DNA of 9,798 nucleotides, taken from contig JAJPKI010000076.1 in assembly GCA_021323835.1 (NCBI GenBank), forward strand, positions 1-9,798. Reading direction: 5' to 3'. Position 1 is the stretch's first letter. Every line of letters begins with the position of its first letter. Shown here piece by piece: positions 1-6,632 of this stretch. A model generated the notes under the pieces. The model searched no databases. It was not told the origin of the DNA and saw only the letters and a list, made by a program, of their open reading frames with translations. The stretch comes from Verrucomicrobiota bacterium. Its GTDB lineage: Bacteria > Verrucomicrobiota > Verrucomicrobiia > Limisphaerales > UBA11358. Made by a program: the position numbers and the translations under genes.

Positions 1-1574
1 TGGATTCGGCCGGCGTGGATTATGTCGTGTTGAGCAACAACAAAGGTGATTTGCTGCCGAACAATTGGCCGAAGGCGTATTACCCGATTCAATCGGCGGA
101 CAGCAACGGCGTCGTCAAGCCGACCGACCATAGTATGCTGCAAAGCCACGTCATCGAAGATTGGGGAATGTCGTTTTGGGGATTCGAAAAAGGAAAATCC
201 GCGATGATGGTCATCGTCGAGACGCCCGACGACGCGGCGTATCAATTTTCGCATCCGGTGGGCGGCCCGACGGTCATCGGTCCGCGCTGGCGCGATTCGC
301 TCGGCAAATTCCGTTACATGCGGACGGCGCGAATGGTTTTCTTTCCCGAAGGCAATTACGTCACGATGGCCAAGCGCTATCGCGAATACGCGATGAACAG
401 CGGCCTGTTCGTTTCGTTGAAGGAAAAAATTGCGAAGAAGCCGGTGCTGGCGGACGTCATTGGCGAACCGGAAACGCGCGTCGGCATTTTGCACAATCAA
501 TCCACGAACAGCGACAATTACAATCTGACGAATCACTACGAGCTGCATACGTTCGCCGAGCGCGCCGAACAATTGCGCGCGATGAAATCCAATGGCGTTA
601 ACCACGCCATTATTTATTGCTCGGGTTGGGCGCATCTCGGTTACGACCGCCAGCATCCCGACGCATTGCCGCCGCCGGAAGCCGCGGGTGGTTGGGACGG
701 CATGAAGCAGCTTTTCGACACGGCGCACGAGCTCGGCTACCAATTTATTTTCCACGACCAATATCGCGATTACTATGTGGACGCTCCATCGCACAATTTT
801 GATTTCGCGGTCCACGAGGAAGACGCATCGCTGCCCGCGCGGCAATTTCCCGGCTCGCGCTTCGGCGATTACAAGCAAGGTTCAATTCCGTTCATGTTAC
901 ATTGGGACGGCGGCCCGCAAAATTATTTGAACTCACGCTATCAACTCGGCCATCTCGAAAAAAACTATCAATTATTTTTTGCGCACGGCATTCATCCGGA
1001 CGGCATTTACATTGACGTCATCGGTTACGTTCCGCCTGACGAAGATTTCAATCCCGAACACCCGACGACGCGCAGCGACGCCATGCTCGGCCAGGCGAAC
1101 CTGATGAACTGGGCGAGTCACAATCTCGGCGTGACTTCGACCGAGGCCGGCTCGGATTGGGTGATTCCGTTCTCCGACATCGTGAATCAATCCGGCGGCG
1201 TCGGAAAACACATCGCGATTCCGCTGTATCAATTGGTTTATCACGACGCGGTGCTTGTGACATTTGGCGCGGGTCGCACTGGCGGCGGGAAGAATCTTTA
1301 TCTCGGACTTCTGTATGGCGGCGTGCCGGAATTGCCGGTGGACGTTCAAAACGTGGATGCAAACGCATTGGAGTTAATCAAAGAAATGGCTGCGTTAAGC
1401 AAGCGCACCGCAACATCGGAAATGGTCAACCACGAATTTTTGAGCGACGACCGCAAAAAGGAACGCACAACATTCGCTGACGGCACGACGGTCACGGTGG
1501 ATTGGAATTCCAATTCCGTGGACATCGAACCAAAGCTGACCGACGCCGAATTGAGCGCGACAGGCATGAAATAA
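1..1574 (+). CDS. DUF5696-like putative glycoside hydrolase, 3' part
   Basis: The reading frame is already open at the left edge (codons from base 3 read D-S-A-G before a GTG at 15), so the true start lies outside the window. About 523 residues are visible. The fold looks like a (beta/alpha)8 glycosidase barrel related to the DUF5696/GH101-like group. Counting from the GTG at 15, a strand ending in DGIYIDVIGYV carries Asp334, a likely nucleophile, and STEAGSDW carries Glu377, a likely acid/base. The C-terminal part (about 470-500) reads HEFLSDDRKKERTTFADG and then a TTVTVDW strand, which resembles the small beta-domain that follows such barrels. The substrate cannot be told from sequence; an O-glycan or polysaccharide is plausible. 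The stop lies 6 bases before the next gene, so the two may be co-transcribed. The family assignment is from memory of motifs, and the catalytic residues are inferred. Confidence 0.75.
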   Translation, partial: DSAGVDYVVLSNNKGDLLPNNWPKAYYPIQSADSNGVVKPTDHSMLQSHVIEDWGMSFWGFEKGKSAMMVIVETPDDAAYQFSHPVGGPTVIGPRWRDSLGKFRYMRTARMVFFPEGNYVTMAKRYREYAMNSGLFVSLKEKIAKKPVLADVIGEPETRVGILHNQSTNSDNYNLTNHYELHTFAERAEQLRAMKSNGVNHAIIYCSGWAHLGYDRQHPDALPPPEAAGGWDGMKQLFDTAHELGYQFIFHDQYRDYYVDAPSHNFDFAVHEEDASLPARQFPGSRFGDYKQGSIPFMLHWDGGPQNYLNSRYQLGHLEKNYQLFFAHGIHPDGIYIDVIGYVPPDEDFNPEHPTTRSDAMLGQANLMNWASHNLGVTSTEAGSDWVIPFSDIVNQSGGVGKHIAIPLYQLVYHDAVLVTFGAGRTGGGKNLYLGLLYGGVPELPVDVQNVDANALELIKEMAALSKRTATSEMVNHEFLSDDRKKERTTFADGTTVTVDWNSNSVDIEPKLTDAELSATGMK

Positions 1575-1580
1575 TTTGCG

Positions 1581-2174
1581 ATGTTCTGCGGCGTGAGCCG
1601 GAAGAAAAAATGGATTTTGCGGATTGTGCTCGCGCTGATGATTTTTATCGGCGCGCTGGCAATTGCTGCAATTGCTTTTCCGCAAAAATTTCTCTGCATT
1701 GACAGCGGGCCATCAAAAGCTGACGTAATTATTATTTTAGGTGGTGGAACCGGTTCACACGAACGCCCAGAACAGGCCGCCGAACTCTTCAAACAGCAAG
1801 CCGCGTCGAAAATTATTGTCAGCGGAGCAGGGGACGATGAAAGCAATCGGAAAATTCTGATTGAGCAAGGCGTTCCAACAAATGTCATTCAACTTGAATC
1901 AAAATCCGAAACAACCGCGCAAAACGCGCAATTCACGATTAAAATTCTTCGCGCGGAAAAAATTCGCAGCGCCATCATTGTCACATCGTGGTATCATTCG
2001 CGTCGCGCGATCGAAACATTTGAGCATTATGCGCCGGAAATAAAATTTTATTCGCGCCCATCGTATTTTGCCTTCAAGCGCAGTGATTGGACGCGCGCGA
2101 TGACAAAACGGATTTATTTGGAATTTGCGAAATTGCCGGGTTATTGGATTCGTTACGGCGTTTGCCCGTTCTAA
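1581..2174 (+). CDS. YdcF/DUF218-family membrane-anchored protein
   Basis: A protein of 197 residues. A short basic N-terminus (SRKKK) is followed by one membrane span at about residues 12-33, and the rest is predicted to lie outside the cytoplasm. The DUF218 core is clear: a first strand ADVIIILGGG (about 47-56), then KIIVSG (77-82), a conserved segment LESKSETTAQNA (105-116) and SAIIVTSWYHSRRA (130-143). This family includes E. coli YdcF and the SanA/ElyC proteins linked to envelope integrity; the exact reaction is unknown. The ATG at 1581 is used here. A GTG at 1593 would give a more typical start (MSRKKKW) and cannot be excluded, since neither has a clear Shine-Dalgarno sequence. It lies 6 bases after the putative glycosidase and probably shares its transcript. 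Confidence 0.85.
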   Translation: MFCGVSRKKKWILRIVLALMIFIGALAIAAIAFPQKFLCIDSGPSKADVIIILGGGTGSHERPEQAAELFKQQAASKIIVSGAGDDESNRKILIEQGVPTNVIQLESKSETTAQNAQFTIKILRAEKIRSAIIVTSWYHSRRAIETFEHYAPEIKFYSRPSYFAFKRSDWTRAMTKRIYLEFAKLPGYWIRYGVCPF

Positions 2175-2182
2175 AACAAAAC

Positions 2183-2210
2183 TTGCAGGCGGCGATTTTC
2201 ATGTCATAAT
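2183..2210 (+). promoter_or_regulatory. Putative sigma70-type promoter of the initiator tRNA
   Basis: The -35-like TTGCAG at 2183-2188 and the -10-like CATAAT at 2205-2210 are separated by 16 bases. Transcription would begin near 2217, about 7 bases before the tRNA. It lies just after the stop of the preceding gene, as expected for an independently expressed tRNA. Confidence 0.55.
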
Positions 2211-2223
2211 GTCCATCCCTAAT

Positions 2224-2336
<113 letters not shown>

Positions 2337-2372
2337 GTTTCGCAAATTCGTGGCAATCTTTATTCTTCGCAC

Positions 2373-2630
2373 GTGCGCATCGTTCCCGTTCAACTTGGAA
2401 ATCGCAGCTACGAAATTAAAATCGCGGGCGGCCTTTTGCAAAAGCTCGGCGTCGAATGCGCGCGCCTGAAATTCGGAAATCGCTGCGCCATCATCACGGA
2501 CACAAACGTTGGTAAGAAATTTGCCAAGCCGGTTTACGAATCTTTGGTCGGGGCCGGATTTGAACCGACGCTCATTACTATTTCTGCCGGTGAAAAAGCA
2601 AAAAGTTTGAAATGCCTTCAGCATTGCTAA
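2373..2630 (+). CDS. aroB: 3-dehydroquinate synthase, N-terminal fragment (frameshifted)
   Basis: The N-terminal, NAD-binding half of AroB, the second enzyme of the shikimate pathway, which converts DAHP to 3-dehydroquinate. From the GTG at 2373 the protein begins MRIVPVQLGNRSYEIKIAGG, a typical AroB start with the beta-strand motif AIITDTNV (39-46) and the conserved GEKAKSL (73-79). Similarity stops at residue 80 (base 2612); after that the frame gives five unrelated residues and a TAA at 2628. The rest of the enzyme continues in another frame from 2611. The GTG start is chosen because in-frame codons upstream fall in the tRNA terminator. There is no clear Shine-Dalgarno sequence. If the frameshift is real, this piece alone would be inactive. 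Confidence 0.8.
   Translation: MRIVPVQLGNRSYEIKIAGGLLQKLGVECARLKFGNRCAIITDTNVGKKFAKPVYESLVGAGFEPTLITISAGEKAKSLKCLQHC
2604..2613 (+). other. Frameshift site inside aroB
   Basis: Coding similarity to AroB leaves frame 3 at about 2612 and resumes in frame 1 at 2611. Adding two A residues to the AAA at 2610-2612 restores an uninterrupted 360-residue AroB. In that reconstruction the spacing between the conserved KSL and ALGGGVVGD motifs is 22 residues, the same as in E. coli AroB as I recall it. The site is next to A-rich runs, so an assembly or sequencing indel is the simplest explanation; a true mutation is the alternative. Confidence 0.75.
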
Positions 2631-3453
2631 CCAGCTTGCGGCGCAGCGGCTCGAACGAAAATCTTTCATCGTCGCGCTCGGTGGCGGAGTTGTTGGCGAT
2701 TTGGCTGGATTTGTCGCTGCGACTTATTTGCGCGGAATTCCATTTGTGCAAATTCCTACGACGCTGCTTGCGCAAGTGGACAGCTCCGTTGGCGGCAAAA
2801 CCGGCGTCAATTTACGCGCCGGAAAAAATCTCGTCGGCGCATTTTACCAACCCAAATTGGTTCTGTGCGACTTGGAGACGCTAAAAACATTGCCGGAACG
2901 CGAATTTCGCGCCGGCCTCGCTGAAGTCATCAAGTATGGAATTATCTACGATGCTAAATTGTTTACGCAAATCGAACGCGATTTGCCGAAAATTTTGAAG
3001 CGTAATGAAAAGGTCCTCGCGCCAATCATTGCGCGTTGCTGTGAAATCAAGGCCGACGTTGTGAGTCAGGACGAGACCGAAAGCGGCTTGCGCGCCATTT
3101 TAAATTTTGGCCACACGATTGGCCATGCGATTGAAAACAGCGTTGGCTACGGAAAATTTTTGCACGGTGAGGCGATTTCCATTGGACAAGTTGCTGCAGC
3201 GAAATTATCGAACAGGATTCTGAAATTGCCACAACACGATGTTGAACGGATTGAAAATTTATTTCGGCGGGCCGGTTTGCCGCCGCAAATCAAATTGAAT
3301 TCCGCGCAACGGCAAAAATTGTTTTCCGCTATGCGTCTCGACAAGAAAGTCAGCGGCGGCGAAATCAAATTCGTTCTGGCAAAGAAAATCGGGCGCGTCG
3401 TTTGGGGACAAAAAGTTTCTCCAGCTTTGATTGATGAAATCCTTTCTGCCTGA
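2611..3453 (+). CDS. aroB: 3-dehydroquinate synthase, catalytic part (frameshifted)
   Basis: The larger part of AroB, about 280 residues, in frame 1. An in-frame TGA at 2608-2610 separates it from any upstream start; the first internal start codon is a TTG at 2701, which would remove the nucleotide-binding motif ALGGGVVGD. Motifs in order are ALGGGVVGDLAGF, IPTTLLAQVDSSVGGKTGVN, KNLVGAFYQP, LAEVIKYG, LNFGHTIGHAIE and LHGEA. In the reconstructed protein the zinc ligands are Glu185, His248 and His265. All catalytic motifs look intact, which argues for a functional gene with a sequence error rather than an old pseudogene. The next gene, trpG/pabA, starts 51 bases downstream; its enzyme partner uses chorismate, the end product of the pathway AroB serves. 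Confidence 0.88.
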   Translation, partial: NAFSIANQLAAQRLERKSFIVALGGGVVGDLAGFVAATYLRGIPFVQIPTTLLAQVDSSVGGKTGVNLRAGKNLVGAFYQPKLVLCDLETLKTLPEREFRAGLAEVIKYGIIYDAKLFTQIERDLPKILKRNEKVLAPIIARCCEIKADVVSQDETESGLRAILNFGHTIGHAIENSVGYGKFLHGEAISIGQVAAAKLSNRILKLPQHDVERIENLFRRAGLPPQIKLNSAQRQKLFSAMRLDKKVSGGEIKFVLAKKIGRVVWGQKVSPALIDEILSA

Positions 3454-3459
3454 ATTTCA

Positions 3460-3489
3460 TTTATCTGTGTGCATCCGTGTTCATCTGTG
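3460..3489. repeat. Short tandem repeat with 10-base period (ATCxGTG)
   Basis: Three adjacent 10-base units, TTTATCTGTG, TGCATCCGTG and TTCATCTGTG, share ATCxGTG, and GTTAAATAAA follows. It fills most of the 51-base gap between aroB and trpG/pabA. I recall similar ATCTGTG/ATCCGTG strings recurring between genes in planctomycete and verrucomicrobial genomes, but cannot confirm that here. It is seen once in this window. Confidence 0.6.
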
Positions 3490-3504
3490 GTTAAATAAAC
3501 TGAA

Positions 3505-4074
3505 ATGATTTTGGTTTTGGACAACTACGATTCGTTCACCTACAACCTCGTGCAATATCTTGGCGAGTTGGGCGCGGAAATGACGGTGAAACGGAACGAT
3601 GAAATTTCAATTGATGAAATCCGCAAATTGAAACCGGAACGAATTCTCGTTTCGCCCGGACCGTGCTCGCCGCGTGAGGCTGGTTTATCCAACGACGTCA
3701 TCAAAACGTTTGCAAACGAAGGCGTTCCGATTTTTGGTGTTTGCCTTGGGCATCAATGCATCGGCCACACATTTGGTGCGGACGTGGTTGTAAATTACCG
3801 CATGATGCACGGCAAAACGTCGTTGATTAAACACAACGGAAAAGATTTATTCGCCGGAATGCCGAATCCGTTTCCGGCGACGCGGTATCATTCGCTCGTC
3901 ATCAAGCGCGACACGATGCCGGACGTTTTGGAAATCACCGCCGAGACTGATGAAGGCGAAATCATGGGTGTGAAGCACACGTCATTGCCGATTTGGGGCG
4001 TGCAATTTCATCCGGAAAGCATCCTCACGGAAAATGGCCGGACGATTCTGAAAAATTTTCTCAAATTGAAATAG
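3505..4074 (+). CDS. trpG: Anthranilate/aminodeoxychorismate synthase glutamine amidotransferase subunit
   Basis: A class I glutamine amidotransferase of 189 residues, full length for TrpG/PabA. It hydrolyses glutamine and channels ammonia to a chorismate-binding partner (TrpE for tryptophan or PabB for folate). Visible motifs are LDNYDSFTYNLVQYL (5-19), ILVSPGPCSPREAG (47-60) with the oxyanion-loop region, the nucleophile elbow FGVCLGHQ with Cys80, RYHSL (127-131), and WGVQFHPES with His169 and Glu171 completing the triad. The large subunit is not in the window, so TrpG and PabA cannot be told apart; in many bacteria one protein serves both. It lies 51 bases after aroB on the same strand. 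No Shine-Dalgarno sequence is evident before the ATG. Confidence 0.9.
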   Translation: MILVLDNYDSFTYNLVQYLGELGAEMTVKRNDEISIDEIRKLKPERILVSPGPCSPREAGLSNDVIKTFANEGVPIFGVCLGHQCIGHTFGADVVVNYRMMHGKTSLIKHNGKDLFAGMPNPFPATRYHSLVIKRDTMPDVLEITAETDEGEIMGVKHTSLPIWGVQFHPESILTENGRTILKNFLKLK

Positions 4075-4093
4075 CCGGCGGCGCTGCTATAAT
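4066..4093 (+). promoter_or_regulatory. Putative panD promoter, nearly leaderless
   Basis: A -35 TTGAAA at 4066-4071 and a perfect -10 TATAAT at 4088-4093 are separated by 16 bases. The -35 overlaps the stop codon of the upstream gene. The expected start is near 4100, only 2-4 bases before the panD ATG at 4103, so the mRNA would be leaderless or nearly so. This agrees with the absence of a Shine-Dalgarno sequence. Confidence 0.6.
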
Positions 4094-4102
4094 TCTTCGC
4101 TC

Positions 4103-4486
4103 ATGCAACTGGTTTTGCTCAAATCGAAAATCCATCGCGCGACCGTCACCGGCGGCAACGTCAATTACGAAGGCAGCCTGACGATTTCCGGCGACCTCAT
4201 GGACGCGATTGGCTTGCGCGAATACGAAAAAATTCTTTGCGGCAACATGGCCAACGGCAATCGCTGGGAAACTTACGTCATTCGCGGCAAAGCCGGCGCG
4301 GGCGAAATCATCATGAACGGCGCGGTGGCGCATCTCGGTAAGAAAGGTGATTTGCTGACGATTATGAATTTTGGAATCTTCACCGAAGCCGAAGCAAAGA
4401 AATGGAAGCCGCATGTGATTGTTCTGGGCAAAGGAAATAAAATTTTACCGAAGCCGGAAAAGGTTGCCGAGAAATTGCCGGAGTGA
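4103..4486 (+). CDS. panD: Aspartate 1-decarboxylase proenzyme
   Basis: A protein of 127 residues, the usual PanD length. The enzyme converts L-aspartate to beta-alanine for pantothenate and coenzyme A. It is made as a proenzyme that cleaves itself between Gly24 and Ser25 in NYEGSLTI, turning Ser25 into the pyruvoyl cofactor. Other conserved residues are Lys9 (LKSKIHRATVT), Arg54 and Tyr58 (NGNRWETYVI) and the GEIIMNGAVAHL segment (77-88). It starts 28 bases after trpG/pabA but appears to have its own promoter. A long inverted repeat and a terminator follow. Confidence 0.95.
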   Translation: MQLVLLKSKIHRATVTGGNVNYEGSLTISGDLMDAIGLREYEKILCGNMANGNRWETYVIRGKAGAGEIIMNGAVAHLGKKGDLLTIMNFGIFTEAEAKKWKPHVIVLGKGNKILPKPEKVAEKLPE

Positions 4487-4491
4487 ATCCT

Positions 4492-4562
4492 GGTAGGGCG
4501 AGCGTCCTCGCGAGCCGCTTAAATCAGAGCTCACGACGGCTCGCGGGGACGCTCGCCCCACC
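4492..4562. repeat. Long imperfect inverted repeat (REP/MITE-like)
   Basis: The left arm at 4492-4517 begins GGTAGGGCGAGCGTCCTCGC. The right arm at 4537-4562 is its reverse complement at 24 of 26 positions; one of the two differences would be a G-T pair. The 19-base loop (4518-4536) contains the palindrome GAGCTC. The element begins 5 bases after the panD stop and is distinct from the terminator that follows. I recall GGGCGAGCGTCC-type elements in verrucomicrobial intergenic regions, which is unverified here. Confidence 0.75.
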
Positions 4563-4565
4563 AAA

Positions 4566-4601
4566 TAAAAAATGCGCCGAAGTTAATCGGCGCATTTGCG
4601 T
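4566..4601. terminator. Bidirectional intrinsic terminator between panD and sod
   Basis: Perfect 11-base arms AAATGCGCCGA (4570-4580) and TCGGCGCATTT (4587-4597) enclose a 6-base loop. A-rich sequence on the left gives a U tract for minus-strand transcripts from sod, and TTTGCGTTTT on the right gives one for panD. The convergent position fits a shared terminator. Confidence 0.85.
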
Positions 4602-4625
4602 TTTAATTACAGCGGCAGCTCGCCG

Positions 4626-5240
4626 TTAAAAATTCTTCGCGACTTCGTTCCAGTTGACGACGTTCCAAAACGCCTTGAGATAATCTGCGCGACGGTTTTG
4701 GTATTTGAGATAATACGCGTGTTCCCAAACATCACAGCCGAGCAGAGGCTTGCCTTCGCAACCGGCAATCGCTTTGCCCATGCACGGATTGTCCTGATTG
4801 GCCGTCGAAACGATTTCCAATTTTCCGTTGTTTGAAACGAGCCAAACCCAGCCGCTGCCGAAACGGCCAACGCCGCCGGCTTCAAACTTCGCTTGAAAAT
4901 CCGCAAACGAACCGAAAGCAGAATTAATTGCTTCTGCCAATTTGCCCGTCGGCGCGCCGCCGGCTTTGGGGCCGATGGTTTTCCAAAAAAATGAGTGGTT
5001 CCAATGTCCGCCGCCGTTGTTGCGAACCGGCCCGCGAATGTTTTCCGGCACAGACGCCAAATCTTTGATCAAATCGCAAATGGATTTTGCTTCCAACGCG
5101 GCATTGCCCGCGAGCGCTTTGTTGAGATTGTCCACGTAAGCTTTGTGATGTTTGCCGTGATGGATTTCCATCGTGGCCTTGTCAATGTGAGGTTCAAGCG
5201 CGTCGGACGGGTAGGGGAGCGGTGGTAATTCATGTGCCAT
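4626..5240 (-). CDS. sodA: Superoxide dismutase, Mn type
   Basis: A Fe/Mn-family superoxide dismutase of 204 residues, typical length, converting superoxide to oxygen and hydrogen peroxide. The start MAHELPPLPYPSDALEPHIDKATMEIHH is classic. Metal ligands are His27, His82 (in GGGHWNHSFFW), Asp170 and His174 (in DVWEHAYYLKYQN). Gly at the GGGHWNH position and Gln in TANQDNP (about 147-152) are the Mn-type signature rather than the Fe type; true metal use can still differ. There is no signal peptide, so it is cytoplasmic. A good Shine-Dalgarno sequence AAAGGA (minus strand, 5251-5246) lies 5 bases from the ATG. The secreted-hydrolase gene ends 55 bases upstream on the same strand. Confidence 0.96.
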   Translation of the reverse strand: MAHELPPLPYPSDALEPHIDKATMEIHHGKHHKAYVDNLNKALAGNAALEAKSICDLIKDLASVPENIRGPVRNNGGGHWNHSFFWKTIGPKAGGAPTGKLAEAINSAFGSFADFQAKFEAGGVGRFGSGWVWLVSNNGKLEIVSTANQDNPCMGKAIAGCEGKPLLGCDVWEHAYYLKYQNRRADYLKAFWNVVNWNEVAKNF

Positions 5241-5295
5241 AGTTTTCCTTTGTTAAATTTTCAGAAAGTCAAATTGCGCCAGTTGCAAATGAAAA

Positions 5296-6009
5296 TCAAG
5301 AGCAAGATTTTTCAAATTTGCCGTTACGCAGGAAATAAATCGTCTGACGAATCGTTTCTTTGTTTCGCATGATGAACGGATGAGTTGCATGAACGACAAT
5401 GAAATCGTCCATGCCCTGCAACTTTGCACGCTCAATGGAAACTTTTCCATCGTCACGGCCGGGAATTAAAAACCAACTGTTAATCCAATTGATGGAACGG
5501 TCACCGGCAATGATTCCAAGTGGAAAATTTGCCGGGCCAAGTTTGTTCGGAACAGAATTCGTGTCCGTGCCTAATTCATTTCCGGCGACGCCGTTAATGA
5601 ATTTGAAAAGCGACCAGCCGCCGATTTTGTCCACGATTTCACTTCCCTGATTCGGCGGCGCGAGCATGACAACGCGGCCGAGATTCGAGATTTGATGACG
5701 TAATAAATAGCTGCGAACCAAAATTCCACCAAGCGAATGTGTGACAAAATGAATTTTCGTTGCGCCATCGTTTTGGCAATCGACGACGGCTTTTCCAATC
5801 GCATCGTCCGCGAGTTTTTCAATTGGCGCGGAGCGCGACGGATAATTCACGTTGCGCACTTTGAATCCGGCATTTGTCAGCGCGCTTTCCATTTTCGTCA
5901 TCGAGCGGCTCGTGCGGCAAAGGCCATGCAACAAAATGACTTCTTCACTTTGCGCAAATGCGGATGAAGAAATTGTCGCGGCCATGAAAATTAAAATCGT
6001 TCGGAACAT
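5296..6009 (-). CDS. Secreted alpha/beta hydrolase, lipase/esterase-like
   Basis: A protein of 237 residues. Residues 1-19 form a Sec signal peptide with the cleavage motif AFA before Gln20, so the enzyme is probably periplasmic or exported. The core is an alpha/beta hydrolase of the PGAP1/DUF676-lipase type: an early VILLHGL strand and oxyanion loop (24-30), the nucleophile elbow THSLGG with Ser92, then VVMLAPPNQGSE (113-124). The likely acid is an Asp in GRDDGKVS (184-191) and the catalytic His is in VVHATHPFIM (His207 or His210). The substrate is unknown; an ester or lipid is likely. The gene precedes sodA with a 55-base gap and is divergent from the peroxiredoxin gene. No Shine-Dalgarno sequence is evident. 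Confidence 0.85.
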   Translation of the reverse strand: MFRTILIFMAATISSSAFAQSEEVILLHGLCRTSRSMTKMESALTNAGFKVRNVNYPSRSAPIEKLADDAIGKAVVDCQNDGATKIHFVTHSLGGILVRSYLLRHQISNLGRVVMLAPPNQGSEIVDKIGGWSLFKFINGVAGNELGTDTNSVPNKLGPANFPLGIIAGDRSINWINSWFLIPGRDDGKVSIERAKLQGMDDFIVVHATHPFIMRNKETIRQTIYFLRNGKFEKSCS

Positions 6010-6039
6010 TTGCGGACGAAATCATTTTGGGCAAAGCGA

Positions 6040-6068
6040 TTGACAAGCGCGAGGCGAATTTCCAGAAT
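6040..6068 (+). promoter_or_regulatory. Putative promoter of the peroxiredoxin gene
   Basis: A consensus -35 TTGACA at 6040-6045 and a -10-like CAGAAT at 6063-6068 are spaced by 17 bases. The start would be near 6075, giving a leader of about 29 bases. A possible upstream TTG start at 6068 would fall inside the -10, which supports the ATG at 6104. No OxyR- or PerR-like palindrome is obvious. Confidence 0.6.
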
Positions 6069-6103
6069 TGCAGCGAACAAAGGAAATTAACTTAATTAAA
6101 TTT

Positions 6104-6580
6104 ATGCCAATCAAAGTCGGTTCCAAAGCTCCTGATTTCACGCTCAAATCCAAAACGCCCGCGGATGCGGATATCAAGTTGAGCAACAACTTCGGCAAGA
6201 AAAATACTGTGCTGCTGTTTTTTCCGGCGGCGTTCACCGGCGTTTGCACGCAGGAAATGTGCAGCATCAGCGGCGGCATGAATGATTACGCAAGCCTCAA
6301 TGCCGATGTCGTTGGCATCAGCGTGGACACGCCGTTCGCGCAAGCCGCGTGGGCCAAGCAGGAAAAAATCACCATTCCGCTCGCCAGCGATTTGAATAAA
6401 GTCGTCATCAAGCAATACGACGTGGTGTTTCCGATGCTTGCGGGCGTGGGCGATACCGCAGCGCGCGCAGCGTTCGTGATTGATAAAAATGGCGTTGTTC
6501 AATACGCCGAGCAAACGCCGACGCCGAAAGATTTGCCAAACTTCGATGCGGTTAAAGCGACGCTGGCGAAGTTGAAGTAA
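6104..6580 (+). CDS. Peroxiredoxin, BCP/AhpE-like
   Basis: A thioredoxin-fold peroxiredoxin of 158 residues that reduces hydrogen peroxide and organic peroxides using a thiol. It begins MPIKVGSKAPDFTLKS, a typical family start. The active site PAAFTGVCTQEMC holds Thr45 and the peroxidatic Cys48; Cys53, five residues on, is at the spacing of the resolving cysteine in E. coli BCP, suggesting an atypical two-cysteine enzyme. Arg121 (AARAAFVID) is the expected active-site arginine. There is no signal peptide, so it is cytoplasmic. AAAGGA at 6079-6084 is 19 bases from the ATG, too far for a normal Shine-Dalgarno. It diverges from the hydrolase-sodA pair; with SOD it covers consecutive steps of oxidant removal. 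Confidence 0.92.
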   Translation: MPIKVGSKAPDFTLKSKTPADADIKLSNNFGKKNTVLLFFPAAFTGVCTQEMCSISGGMNDYASLNADVVGISVDTPFAQAAWAKQEKITIPLASDLNKVVIKQYDVVFPMLAGVGDTAARAAFVIDKNGVVQYAEQTPTPKDLPNFDAVKATLAKLK

Positions 6581-6599
6581 ATTTTTGCCTGAAAGTTTC

Positions 6600-6626
6600 A
6601 AGGCGCGTGAACAACGCGCCTTTTTT
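6600..6626 (+). terminator. Intrinsic terminator after the peroxiredoxin gene
   Basis: Perfect 9-base arms AAGGCGCGT (6600-6608) and ACGCGCCTT (6614-6622) with a 5-base loop, followed by TTTT. It lies 20 bases after the stop. On the minus strand no U tract follows, so it serves mainly the plus strand. Confidence 0.88.
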
Positions 6627-6632
6627 ATTTAC

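Noticed and set aside
1346..1888. A 180-codon minus-strand frame across the junction of the first two genes.
   Set aside because: It overlaps two recognisable plus-strand genes and shows no domain of its own.
2604..2630. Programmed ribosomal frameshifting as the explanation for the split aroB.
   Set aside because: The needed shift is +1 or -2, there is no internal Shine-Dalgarno, no prfB-like CTTTGAC in the right frame and no downstream pseudoknot that I can see; AroB is not known to use recoding.
3460..3489. A CRISPR-like array at the ATCxGTG repeats.
   Set aside because: The units are 10 bases long and contiguous without spacers, and no cas genes are nearby.
2362..4105. The word ATTCTTCGC directly before both the aroB (2362) and panD (4092) start codons, suggesting a shared leaderless promoter element.
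   Set aside because: The same word also occurs inside genes at 1944 and 4632, so it is common in this sequence composition; the aroB copy has no good -35.
6092..6601. A 169-codon minus-strand frame opposite the peroxiredoxin gene.
   Set aside because: It has Arg- and His-rich composition typical of an antisense shadow, and the plus-strand peroxiredoxin is unambiguous.
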